14,672 bases of DNA from positions 1 through 14,672 of the forward strand of contig JAUWQG010000014.1 of assembly GCA_030611185.1 (NCBI GenBank), given 5' to 3'. This document shows, piece by piece, positions 1 through 5,506 of the stretch (position 1 is its first letter; the number at the start of each line of letters is the position of its first letter). This DNA comes from Nitrososphaerota archaeon. GTDB lineage: Archaea > Thermoproteota > Nitrososphaeria > Nitrososphaerales > Nitrosopumilaceae. The notes below the pieces were generated by a model. It saw only the letters and a program-made list of their open reading frames with translations. It did not search any database and was not told the origin of the DNA. The translations under genes were made by a program, and so were the position numbers.

Positions 1-17
1 TTTAGGGCCTTTACTGT

Positions 18-593
18 CTAAGGAGATATGAAGGTCCAATACTCCTCGATTGCATCCTCATACACGCATACTGCCTTGCATCCAAGTGGCATTTCCAGTA
101 AATGTCGTATTCTAAGTTCTGGTAGGGCTCCCATTCTAACTCCGGATGAAGCTAGAAAATGGATAATGGTTCTAGTTCTAAGTTCTATTACCGTAGAAAG
201 AATTCGCTGAATTTCTTGGGTGGTGTATGCCCTTCTTCCTGTCTTTTTGATCCTAGCTGGAAACAGTTTTGTTACTTTTCTCCACTTTAGTTCAACTTCA
301 TTTATCTCAAGAAATGACTTTATTGCAAAAAATTCCACAGGAATTGAGTTTGGATTGATCTGTTTTTTGCGTAACATGATGTAGTCTTCTAGCATTTCTT
401 GAAGCTTTGCAGGTTGCATTCTTGATAATGAATCAAAACTGTCTGCATTACAGAATTGTCGAAACTTTTCTAGTCGTTTTAGGTACTCTCGAAAAGTAAT
501 TTTGCTCTTTACAGAGTTTTCAAACAACAGAAGACTTCTTTCCATTGGTTGATTATCGCTTTCAGTATATTTTAGGGGCGATTTTGTGATCAT
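18..593 (-). pseudogene. Tyrosine recombinase/integrase, interrupted by an in-frame stop
   Basis: A 191-residue frame with the layout of a tyrosine recombinase. Residues about 20-115 are a helical, SAM-like DNA-binding part. From about 120 the catalytic domain begins, with the first catalytic arginine at R153 in SSGVRMG and a beta-hairpin around 172-190 that carries a candidate catalytic lysine (K173). The frame stops (TAG) after FISP, before the box II HxxR, the second His and the nucleophilic Tyr, so this chain alone cannot be active. Past the stop, the same frame goes on as TVKAL to the window edge. Relatives, as I recall them, have Glu after the SP/TP of this hairpin, so one GAG-to-TAG change would explain the stop. 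The start is ATG at 593. It is either a decayed gene or a truncated integrase. The family call is firm; the nonsense reading is inference, since the rest lies outside the window. Confidence 0.7.
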
Positions 594-684
594 TTTGCGA
601 TCTGCGTATGTTAATTTTCTTTACTGGTAAGTCAAATCCTGATTATATTAACAACTTAATCTAGCCAAGTTTTGATTCAAACTA
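594..684. promoter_or_regulatory. Divergent intergenic region between integrase and coiled-coil gene
   Basis: This is a 91-bp AT-rich gap between divergent starts. A TATA-like run (ATTATATTA, 641-649) lies on the plus strand 36-44 bp before the TTG start at 685 and could serve that gene with a short leader. No operator-like symmetry was noticed. The promoter assignment is by eye only. Confidence 0.3.
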
Positions 685-1443
685 TTGGCCTCACTTGAAA
701 AATTAGTTCTAACTTTAAGAAAAAGAAAACAAGAAGCCTCAAAGCTTAGATTAAAAACTGAAAGACAACTCAAAGAATTAAGATCAACTGAAAGAAGATC
801 CTCCTCTGGGTTAGTTTCATTGGATAGAAAAATCGAATCAGAAAGAGAGGATTCTTCGGATGTTTCTGATATTTTAACTCAAAAAAATGCTCAACTTGAA
901 AGCATAGATAGACTAGTTGCAGCAGCTGAAGAGCGTCTAAATAGAGAAAAAGAGGCACTCGCTGAGGCAGAGCAACAGGTGGAATTTGCCGAAAATCCTG
1001 AGGAGAAACAGTACGCTAAGACTAGACTGAGATCAATTAACGATCATATTGAAGAAATAGAATTTGAAATAAATTCTAGGAAAAAAACTGCTAAAAAAAT
1101 TACTGATCAAGTAGAAAAAAATACCGAAACTAAATCAAAAATTACATCTAAAATTAAAAAACAATCGCAATCAAAACCTTCTCTTAAAGAAACCCAGACC
1201 TCAAGTCATAAGGAATCTCAAAAGATTGCACAGGAATTAGAAAGACGCACTAAAACAGAAGAAATTGCCCAAAAATCATTGGGAAAAGCATTAACAAAAC
1301 TTCAAGATAAACAAACAAAAAAGAAAAAATCTACAAAGAAAGCTCCTAAAAGAAAAGCAGCAAAGAAAACCACTAAAAGAACTGCACCAAAAAAGGCAGC
1401 TCCTAAAAGAAAAGCAGCAAAGAAATCAAAATCTAGAAAATAA
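685..1443 (+). CDS. Coiled-coil protein with histone-H1-like lysine-rich tail
   Basis: A 252-residue, highly charged protein with no recognised catalytic domain. Residues about 1-150 have the heptad-like pattern of Leu, Ala, Glu and Lys of long coiled coils. Residues 150-200 are polar, and the last ~40 residues are almost only Lys, Arg, Ala, Pro, Thr and Ser, with the unit APKRKAAKK present twice. Such tails resemble eukaryotic histone H1 and bacterial HU-type tails that bind DNA electrostatically, so a nucleoid or chromosome-organising role is plausible but not shown. No signal peptide or membrane segment is visible. The start is TTG at 685: an in-frame TGA at 673 precedes it and no ATG lies between. 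The downstream gene is convergent. Confidence 0.7.
   Translation: MASLEKLVLTLRKRKQEASKLRLKTERQLKELRSTERRSSSGLVSLDRKIESEREDSSDVSDILTQKNAQLESIDRLVAAAEERLNREKEALAEAEQQVEFAENPEEKQYAKTRLRSINDHIEEIEFEINSRKKTAKKITDQVEKNTETKSKITSKIKKQSQSKPSLKETQTSSHKESQKIAQELERRTKTEEIAQKSLGKALTKLQDKQTKKKKSTKKAPKRKAAKKTTKRTAPKKAAPKRKAAKKSKSRK
1341..1368 (+). repeat. Direct repeat copy 1 in lysine-rich tail
   Basis: This 28-bp segment recurs exactly at 1398-1425, 57 bp (19 codons) downstream in the same frame, and encodes the APKRKAAKK unit. Identity at DNA level, including synonymous positions, suggests a recent in-frame duplication or slippage rather than protein-level convergence. Confidence 0.85.
1398..1425 (+). 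repeat. Direct repeat copy 2 in lysine-rich tail
   Basis: This is the second exact copy of the 28-bp unit at 1341-1368. The 29 bp between the copies encode a similar Lys/Thr/Ala-rich linker. Confidence 0.85.
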
Positions 1444-1530
1444 TATAAATAATTTCTGTATAATCCTTTAAGTGATTAATTATATTTGTAATTTATTTAT
1501 AAAAAGAATTTTCCTTTATCTATATTCGGT

Positions 1531-1806
1531 CTATTCAATTTCAAGTACTAAATTGTAACATTTCTCGATTTCTTCTTTTTTTATGTGTGATACTCTCTCA
1601 ATATCCTCAAGAGTAATGTTTTTTGGAATTACATGTGATATTGCATAAATGCACACTGCTGCAATCAAGTAAAATGATTCATACTTGAATGGATTTTTTT
1701 CTAATAATTCTAAATGAAGATTCTCGGCATTAATGATGGATGACTCATCAATTTCAAACTCTTCCTGGAATTTTTTATAGATTGTAATTGTTTTTTGATT
1801 ATTCAA
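1531..1806 (-). CDS. Small protein resembling a single TFB-type cyclin repeat
   Basis: A 91-residue protein. Residues about 38-90 follow the pattern of the second cyclin repeat of TFB: an Ala-rich helix (LIAAVCIYAISHVIP), then ITLEDIERVSHI where TFB has the helix-turn-helix 'DVSSIAGV', then a last helix starting KKEEIEKCYN where TFB has 'TEVTIRNRCKE'. The full TFB encoded at 13186-14142 gives an in-window comparison. No zinc ribbon or second repeat is present, so it cannot be a general initiation factor. It could be a regulator that competes with or modulates TFB, or only share the fold. The start is TTG at 1806; the nearest upstream in-frame stop is at 1840-1842, with no ATG or GTG between. 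The gene is convergent with the lysine-rich gene. The fold assignment is by eye. Confidence 0.55.
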   Translation of the reverse strand: MNNQKTITIYKKFQEEFEIDESSIINAENLHLELLEKNPFKYESFYLIAAVCIYAISHVIPKNITLEDIERVSHIKKEEIEKCYNLVLEIE

Positions 1807-1867
1807 TTTTTTTCTTATGTGGGCATAGATTAAGAATAATTAATTGTTCAAATGCAGCACACATTTG

Positions 1868-1874
1868 TTTAAAT
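1868..1874 (+). promoter_or_regulatory. TATA-like box upstream of the nested hairpin
   Basis: TTTAAAT at 1868-1874 has the form of an archaeal TATA element. A start 26-28 bp downstream of its centre would fall near 1897-1900, at the 5' edge of the inverted repeat 1903-1952. No longer coding frame begins there, only an 11-codon frame (ATG 1899 to TGA 1931), which favours a non-coding or leader transcript. Confidence 0.35.
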
Positions 1875-1902
1875 TCAAATTCTAGGATTAGTATTTTTAT
1901 GA

Positions 1903-1952
1903 GAAATCAAGCCCTGCTCACTATCTTTTGATAGTTGATTATGCTTGATTTC
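1903..1952 (+). ncRNA. Candidate structured RNA: nested hairpin
   Basis: GAAATCAAGC at 1903-1912 pairs perfectly with GCTTGATTTC at 1943-1952. Four further positions outside it (1899-1902 with 1953-1956) can extend the stem with two A-U and two G-U pairs. Inside, ACTATC (1920-1925) and GATAGT (1930-1935) form a second perfect 6-bp stem closed by TTTT. The two stems are separated by a 7 x 7 internal loop (1913-1919 and 1936-1942). A TATA-like box lies about 30 bp upstream. The internal loop between two stems recalls an H/ACA guide pocket, but I find no K-turn and no ACA right after the lower stem, so the class is unknown. It could also be a terminator or regulatory hairpin. Confidence 0.4.
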
Positions 1953-1997
1953 TTGTTGATTTTAGATTGTAAAGAAAACATATGACAAAGGATCCGC

Positions 1998-2005
1998 TTT
2001 AAGTA
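1998..2005 (+). promoter_or_regulatory. TATA-like box for the 56-residue protein gene
   Basis: TTTAAGTA at 1998-2005 is followed 20-27 bp later by an ATG (2025) that opens an 11-codon frame, and by the TTG start at 2041. A transcription start around 2025-2028 would leave only about 13-16 nt of leader before the TTG. Confidence 0.35.
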
Positions 2006-2040
2006 TAGTTTTACTGTACACTATATGGCGATAGAGAGGA

Positions 2041-2211
2041 TTGAATATAGGAAGTAAAACCCTTGCATATGAAATCAATGCTGTAGTACAAAATGCAGTC
2101 GATGATGGTCGTAATCATCTAAATGATGATGAGGCAAATCACTTAATCAAAATTAGTGAAAAACTAGTTGAAGAGTATGTGAGGGAATTAGAAAGTCTCC
2201 CTGAAAATTAA
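2041..2211 (+). CDS. Hypothetical 56-residue acidic helical protein
   Basis: The frame runs TTG at 2041 to TAA at 2209-2211 and encodes MNIGSKTLAYEINAVVQNAV and so on, ending RELESLPEN. It is acidic, has no Cys, and looks like two amphipathic helices joined by DDGRNHLNDDE (residues 21-31). I do not recognise the family. Support comes from coding-like amino-acid composition across the whole frame, a purine run GAGAGGA directly before the start, a TATA-like box at 1998-2005 and a terminator-like hairpin downstream (2274-2295). An in-frame TAG at 2032-2034 limits the N-terminus to this TTG. An overlapping 11-codon frame (ATG 2025) ends inside the start region. Confidence 0.55.
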   Translation: MNIGSKTLAYEINAVVQNAVDDGRNHLNDDEANHLIKISEKLVEEYVRELESLPEN

Positions 2212-2273
2212 TTTCTGTATTATTTAATTTTCTTAAACCATCCATCATGCCTAATGTAAATTAAAATTTCAAA

Positions 2274-2295
2274 AATCCTACGGTAAAATAGGATT
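2274..2295. terminator. Hairpin between convergent genes, possible two-way terminator
   Basis: AATCCTA (2274-2280) and TAGGATT (2289-2295) form a perfect 7-bp stem around an 8-nt loop. It lies between the end of the 56-residue gene (+) and the end of the SSB-like gene (-). On the minus strand the stem is followed by a T-rich run, so it may end transcription from the right. Archaeal termination mainly needs T-runs, so the role is inferred. Confidence 0.4.
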
Positions 2296-2331
2296 AAGAA
2301 TAATAAAAAATAATTTAAAAAATATTGTATT

Positions 2332-2643
2332 TTAAGGATTAATTTCCATCTTTCCGAATTTTCCTTTGGTTAAGGAAACTTCGTCTTTAAATGAATTTGT
2401 ATAACCATTTGTAATTACAACGGTATCTCCTACATTTACTGTTTTGATGTCATCTCCCCATAGGGTAAGTTTAATTTCATCATTTTCAGTTTCTCCATCA
2501 TTCATCACTGCATCACATACATCGATGGTTCCACCACTTTTGAGGTTGACAGTTCTTGGGTCGCCCATACTCTTTACGACCCCTTTTGTATTTATTCCAC
2601 TTCGCATGTTGCGTACTTGTGAAATTGGTTTGGATTCTTCCAT
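2332..2643 (-). CDS. ssb: OB-fold single-stranded DNA-binding protein (crenarchaeal SSB type)
   Basis: A 103-residue one-domain protein. After a short N-terminus, beta-strand-rich sequence fits an OB fold: GVVKSMGDPRTVNLKSGGTI (residues 21-40), a strand with Asp/Glu-rich turn, then IKLTLWGDDIKTVNVGDTVV (57-76), the hallmark of archaeal RPA/SSB OB folds (LTLWG followed by VGDTV). It ends soon after the last strand, with little of the acidic tail found on longer crenarchaeal SSBs. The likely role is binding single-stranded DNA during replication, repair or recombination; RNA binding is possible. The start is ATG at 2643, with a TATA-like box centred about 29 bp upstream. Which of possibly several SSB paralogues this is cannot be told from the window. 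Confidence 0.7.
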   Translation of the reverse strand: MEESKPISQVRNMRSGINTKGVVKSMGDPRTVNLKSGGTIDVCDAVMNDGETENDEIKLTLWGDDIKTVNVGDTVVITNGYTNSFKDEVSLTKGKFGKMEINP

Positions 2644-2667
2644 GTTCTTTTGACCCTAATTCACACA

Positions 2668-2676
2668 ATTAAAAGC
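2668..2676 (-). promoter_or_regulatory. TATA-like box of the SSB-like gene
   Basis: On the minus strand this reads CTTTTAATT and is centred about 29 bp upstream of the ATG at 2643, fitting a leaderless or near-leaderless transcript. Confidence 0.4.
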
Positions 2677-2808
2677 TTTGAAAATAATTTTTTTATGCAA
2701 TAATTTATCCATTTTAATACCCGATCAAAAATTCCCACGTTCCAAAAATAGTCAATTTTTAATTAATTTTAAGCGGATATTCTCAAAAATTTCTAAAATT
2801 ACATTTTA

Positions 2809-2854
2809 GGGGTGAAAACGTACTTGTTCAATGTATGCTGCGATCCCCTTTTTT
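2809..2854 (+). terminator. Hairpin followed by six T
   Basis: GGGG (2809-2812) can pair with CCCC (2845-2848), and CGTAC (2819-2823) with GTATG (2833-2837, one G-U pair), around a 9-nt loop. TTTTTT (2849-2854) follows at once. This could be the 3' end of a small RNA or a terminator, but no gene obviously ends just upstream. The stems are interrupted and stability was not computed. Confidence 0.3.
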
Positions 2855-2982
2855 CAAAATTATTGATAAAATTTTAGGAACTGATACTCAATCCAAAGAT
2901 TATTCAAAAAAATAGTCCATAGATTTTCGACTCTAACTTACTAATAGTAATTGAAAAATATCGGTCAATATTGAATTTCAAT

Positions 2983-3082
2983 GCAGGGGTATCGAAGCCC
3001 GGTCAACCGAGAAGGACTCAAGATCCATTAATAGGAAATCCTTTCTCTTAGGAGTTCGTGGGTTCGAATCCCACCTCCTGCA
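2983..3082 (+). tRNA. tRNA-Leu (anticodon CAA) with a 15-nt intron
   Basis: The whole cloverleaf is visible. The acceptor stem is GCAGGGG (2983-2989) with CTCCTGC (3075-3081) and discriminator A at 3082. The D arm is TCG/CGA. The anticodon stem is AAGGA (3012-3016) with TCCTT (3039-3043). The anticodon is CAA (3019-3021), followed by G37. A class II variable arm reads TCTC TTA GGAG, and the T arm is GTGGG TTCGAAT CCCAC. The mature tRNA is 85 nt after removal of the intron 3023-3037. CCA is not encoded. It decodes UUG leucine codons. A T-run right after the gene (3083-3087) fits termination. Confidence 0.93.
3023..3037 (+). other. tRNA-Leu intron at canonical position 37/38
   Basis: Removing these 15 nt restores the 7-nt anticodon loop and a perfect 5-bp anticodon stem. 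Because intron and 3' exon both begin ATCC, the cut could shift by a few bases, but this placement gives the canonical 37/38 site. TCC and GGA inside the intron region can pair, as expected of a small bulge-helix-bulge substrate for the archaeal tRNA splicing endonuclease. Confidence 0.8.
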
Positions 3083-3105
3083 TTTTTAATTTCTTTTAAT
3101 GCAGA

Positions 3106-3117
3106 ATTTGGCCAAAT
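3106..3117. repeat. 12-bp perfect palindrome ATTTGGCCAAAT
   Basis: An exact palindrome just after tRNA-Leu and 155 bp before the next start. It could be a binding site for a dimeric regulator, but there is no second copy nearby and chance is possible. Confidence 0.25.
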
Positions 3118-3271
3118 CAATAATTGGGCTAGCATTAATTTTGAAAACAAAAAAACTATTGCTTTTTTCTGTTTGAAATTTATTGGTACTAGGAAAAAAT
3201 CGATCCTTCCTTAAATGTGATATTTGTTTGAATTATTCTGTGGTTCATTTTTTAAGAGAAGTTGATTAAAT

Positions 3272-3928
3272 TTGAAAGATATCTATGAATCTATCATAGT
3301 TTTTGGTGTAATGACGGGTCTATTACTGCCTGTTAGACTGCTTTTTGTTACTTTTGTATCTGATAGTTGGATTGGATCTTTTGGAGTAATTTCTGTAATT
3401 TCAATTAGTATTCTAATTCTTGCAAAAACAGGAAAACTTGGAGAATTTGGAAATATGTTCCAAAGACAGATAGAGAAATTATTGAAGGGGAAACGAAAAA
3501 TCCTAGTGTATATGGAGTCTGTATTTGTTTTGGTACTTTTAGGAGGTATGATTTTTACGATTAATGAGGGAAATACCACTTATTCACATGTCCAGGATCA
3601 GTTTTTTATTTCTCAAGAAATTAAAAGTCCTGAATATTTAATCGAACAAACAAACGAATGGACTGCAAATGATTGGTTTTATGGGTTCATTGTAGCCCCT
3701 TCAGCATTAATTACGGCTTTTCCACAAATGAGTGCAATAATTGCTTCAATAGATAGTTCTTTAGATGGATGGTTGATGCATTTTTACACTGTAGGATTTG
3801 TAGAATATGTTGAATTTTTGGGAATTTTAGTATTGTATAGATTTGTAGTCAAAACCAAATCTGTTAAGGAAATAAGAAATTTCTCCAGCAAAAACTGTGT
3901 TTCTTTGATAAATTATACTGTTGATTAG
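3272..3928 (+). CDS. Multi-pass membrane protein of unknown function
   Basis: A 218-residue protein with about five hydrophobic segments: residues 7-29, 33-51, 79-97, 137-160 and 172-193. Between the third and fourth is a soluble loop of about 40 residues rich in Glu, Gln, Asn and Tyr, with two Trp at its end (W130, W135). Lys/Arg clusters at 64-76 and after 193 suggest those loops face the cytoplasm. I recognise no transporter or enzyme motif. The start is TTG at 3272; an in-frame TGA at 3263-3265 leaves no upstream start. An alternative is the next Met at residue 14, which would remove half of the first segment. It probably stands alone, with tRNA-Leu upstream and a convergent zinc-finger gene downstream. 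Confidence 0.6.
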   Translation: MKDIYESIIVFGVMTGLLLPVRLLFVTFVSDSWIGSFGVISVISISILILAKTGKLGEFGNMFQRQIEKLLKGKRKILVYMESVFVLVLLGGMIFTINEGNTTYSHVQDQFFISQEIKSPEYLIEQTNEWTANDWFYGFIVAPSALITAFPQMSAIIASIDSSLDGWLMHFYTVGFVEYVEFLGILVLYRFVVKTKSVKEIRNFSSKNCVSLINYTVD

Positions 3929-3951
3929 ATCTGGAATTACATTCAATGAAA

Positions 3952-4074
3952 TTATGCAGTAATTGATTTTACTTTGGATACTGAGTGGTTGGAAATTTGC
4001 TTGTGTAAACTTGCTACCTCTTCTTCTTTAAAAGATAGATTACACCTAAAACATTTCCAAGCTACTTCCGACAT
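3952..4074 (-). CDS. 40-residue C2H2 zinc-finger microprotein
   Basis: Beginning MSEVAWKCFRCNLSF, the protein holds C8-x2-C11-x12-H24-x5-H30, a complete classical C2H2 zinc-finger spacing, with F15 and L23 in the usual core positions. A short basic tail follows. It is small enough to be essentially one finger, suggesting nucleic-acid or protein binding. The frame is open upstream to an ATG at 4140, but I place the start at 4074. The extra 22 residues lack finger-like character, and a palindromic CTTATAAG box sits about 26 bp before 4074, the expected place for a leaderless archaeal mRNA. The gene is convergent with the membrane-protein gene. An antisense open frame covers the same span and is taken as a shadow. 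Confidence 0.7.
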   Translation of the reverse strand: MSEVAWKCFRCNLSFKEEEVASLHKQISNHSVSKVKSITA

Positions 4075-4096
4075 AGGACTATTAACACACAAATTG

Positions 4097-4104
4097 CTTA
4101 TAAG
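4097..4104 (-). promoter_or_regulatory. TATA box of the zinc-finger microprotein gene
   Basis: CTTATAAG is a near-consensus archaeal TATA element centred 26 bp upstream of the ATG at 4074. It decides the start choice for that gene. Confidence 0.6.
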
Positions 4105-4201
4105 GATATTGAATGATCCGTCCAAAATGTTACAAAACATTGATCAAGTTTTGTAATTTGTGAAATTTCTTGATAATTTACGATTATTTTACAATTTCTT
4201 T

Positions 4202-4276
4202 ATGGGTGAATACCAATCCAAGGGTTTAGAAGCAAAAAAATCAAGATCAAAGAAAGAAAATGTTAGATATTTTTGA
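4202..4276 (+). CDS. Possible 24-residue basic peptide overlapping the next gene
   Basis: The frame runs ATG 4202 to TGA 4274-4276. It begins MGEYQSKGLEAKKSRSKKEN and ends VRYF. It is strongly basic and helix-prone, and overlaps the first 17 bp of the membrane-protein gene at 4260 in another frame, which would allow translational coupling. The AT-rich stretch TGATAATTTA lies about 25 bp upstream. It could be a leader peptide, a small stand-alone protein or chance. I have no family for it. Confidence 0.35.
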   Translation: MGEYQSKGLEAKKSRSKKENVRYF

Positions 4277-4880
4277 AATCTTTGGAGAATTATCGTATTT
4301 TGGAATTTTTCTAGTATTGATTGCAGTAAATGCCTCCCCCCTTCTAATGCCCCCATCCTGGATAATTTTGACCTCGTTTTATCTTCTTGATCCTACTTTG
4401 AATATTATTTTACTTTCAATTGTGGGTGCTACAGGCTCTACAATTGGAAGATATTTTCTAAAAAAAATTAGCGGATTATTTAGAAAATTTGTAGGCGAAG
4501 AACAAAAATCTAATCTTGATATTATTGGTGATTATCTTAATAGAAAAAAATTTGGATATGTGATCGCTTCATTTCTTTTTGGAGCAACCCCTCTTCCAAG
4601 TAACATGCTTTTCATCACATATGGATTGATGCGAGCAAAAAATGTAGGAATTTACATTGGGTTTTGGTTTGGCCGGGTTTTATCATATATTGTAATGATT
4701 TATTTTGGAAATACCGTGCTAAAACCATTTTTGGAAATATTTGAAGACCGTCTCTTGGGAATTTTGTTAGTAGATGCAGTTGGAATAGTTGTGATTATCT
4801 TCTTTGCTTCAATTAATTGGTCTCTTTTGATTACTAAGAGAAAACTAAAATTTGCAAAACCTAAACTATGGAGATTCTAA
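4260..4880 (+). CDS. DedA/VTT-family-like membrane protein
   Basis: A 206-residue protein with hydrophobic segments at about 12-32, 35-60, 98-122, 129-152 and 165-190. VTT/DedA-type signatures are the glycine-rich GATGSTIGRYFLKK (56-69) after an early hydrophobic pair, and a re-entrant-looking FLFGATPLPSNMLFITYGL (105-123), matching the family's F-x-R/G-x-x-P-x-P-x-x-x-x-x-x-x-G element. DedA/VTT proteins act in membrane-lipid translocation or membrane homeostasis. The usual Arg of the first motif is replaced by Gly here, so it is a divergent member. The length is typical. The next gene starts directly after the stop, so the two are very likely co-transcribed and perhaps translationally coupled. 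Confidence 0.65.
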   Translation: MLDIFEIFGELSYFGIFLVLIAVNASPLLMPPSWIILTSFYLLDPTLNIILLSIVGATGSTIGRYFLKKISGLFRKFVGEEQKSNLDIIGDYLNRKKFGYVIASFLFGATPLPSNMLFITYGLMRAKNVGIYIGFWFGRVLSYIVMIYFGNTVLKPFLEIFEDRLLGILLVDAVGIVVIIFFASINWSLLITKRKLKFAKPKLWRF

Positions 4881-5501
4881 ATGAAAGAAATTGAATTGCT
4901 TCAAAAGCAAGTACAGCAGAAAATGAAAAACGATTCTGCACATGACTTTAATCATGTTATGAGAGTTTACAAAAATACACAGAAATTATGTAAAAAAGAA
5001 AATGCAAATGAAAAACTTGTCCTTAGCGCTGCATTACTTCATGATATCATCTCTTATCCAAAATCAGACAAACGTTCAAAATCTTCGTCGTTGAAGAGTG
5101 CTGAAGAATCAAAGAAAATTCTAAAAAAACTAAATTTTTCAGAAAAAGAAATTCGAATAGTTTCAGATGCAATTCGTGATCATAGCTTCTCAAGAAGTAA
5201 AACACCAAAGACTCTCGAAGGCAAAATTCTTCAGGATGCTGATAGGCTAGATGCTATTGGTGCAATAGGGATAGCCAGAGTTTTTGCAGTAGGAGGTTCA
5301 GAAAAAAGGCCTTTTTATAATGATGAAGATCCATTCTGCAAAATACGTTCTCCTAATGATAAAATTTGGACTTTAGATCATTTTTACCAAAAACTATTGA
5401 AACTTGAATCTTTAATGAATACTAAATCGGCCAAAACTGAGGCAAAAAAACGAACAAAGGTTTTGAAGGTTTTCTTATCTGAACTCAAAAACGAATTATG
5501 A
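4881..5501 (+). CDS. HD-domain metal-dependent phosphohydrolase
   Basis: A 206-residue cytosolic protein with the full HD signature: H21-D22 and H25 near the N-terminus, the HD pair H54-D55 in AALLHDI, H101 after the central helices, and D119 in LQDADRLDAIG. These positions bind a metal pair and hydrolyse phosphoester bonds, commonly of nucleotides. The layout, with IGIARVFAVGG after the last Asp, resembles the YedJ/YpgQ-type HD proteins, for which nucleotide triphosphatase or pyrophosphatase activity is known. The substrate cannot be read from sequence. The ATG abuts the TAA of the preceding gene, and GGAGA (4870-4874) gives a Shine-Dalgarno at good spacing, so this is the second gene of a two-gene unit. 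It ends convergent with the tetrapyrrole operon. Confidence 0.85.
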   Translation: MKEIELLQKQVQQKMKNDSAHDFNHVMRVYKNTQKLCKKENANEKLVLSAALLHDIISYPKSDKRSKSSSLKSAEESKKILKKLNFSEKEIRIVSDAIRDHSFSRSKTPKTLEGKILQDADRLDAIGAIGIARVFAVGGSEKRPFYNDEDPFCKIRSPNDKIWTLDHFYQKLLKLESLMNTKSAKTEAKKRTKVLKVFLSELKNEL

Positions 5502-5506
5502 AATAA

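Larger units (their letters stand above)
2644..2982. other. Intergenic region between the SSB-like gene and tRNA-Leu
   Basis: This is 339 bp of AT-rich sequence with no convincing long gene. It holds the SSB promoter on the left, a hairpin with a T-run at 2809-2854 and a 26-codon frame at 2835-2915 (ATG to TAG) in the middle, and the tRNA promoter area on the right (AAAAATAT near 2954-2961, about 25 bp before the tRNA). The 26-codon frame encodes MLRSPFFKIIDKILGTDTQS plus six residues. Its composition looks protein-like, but it is too short to judge alone. Confidence 0.5.

Noticed and set aside
1899..1931. 11-codon frame MRNQALLTIF within the nested hairpin
   Set aside because: It is too short to support; the RNA structure explains the region better.
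2983..3118. Possible integration site at tRNA-Leu for a mobile element carrying the integrase at 18-593
   Set aside because: I found no second copy of the tRNA 3' end in the window, and the genes between them look like ordinary archaeal genes, so no att pair can be claimed.
3283..3579. 98-codon minus-strand frame opposite the membrane protein
   Set aside because: The plus strand encodes clear alternating hydrophobic segments; the antisense frame lacks any motif.
3974..4156. 60-codon plus-strand frame opposite the zinc-finger gene
   Set aside because: It has no recognisable domain; the opposite strand shows an intact C2H2 finger and a well-placed TATA box, so this is taken as an antisense shadow.
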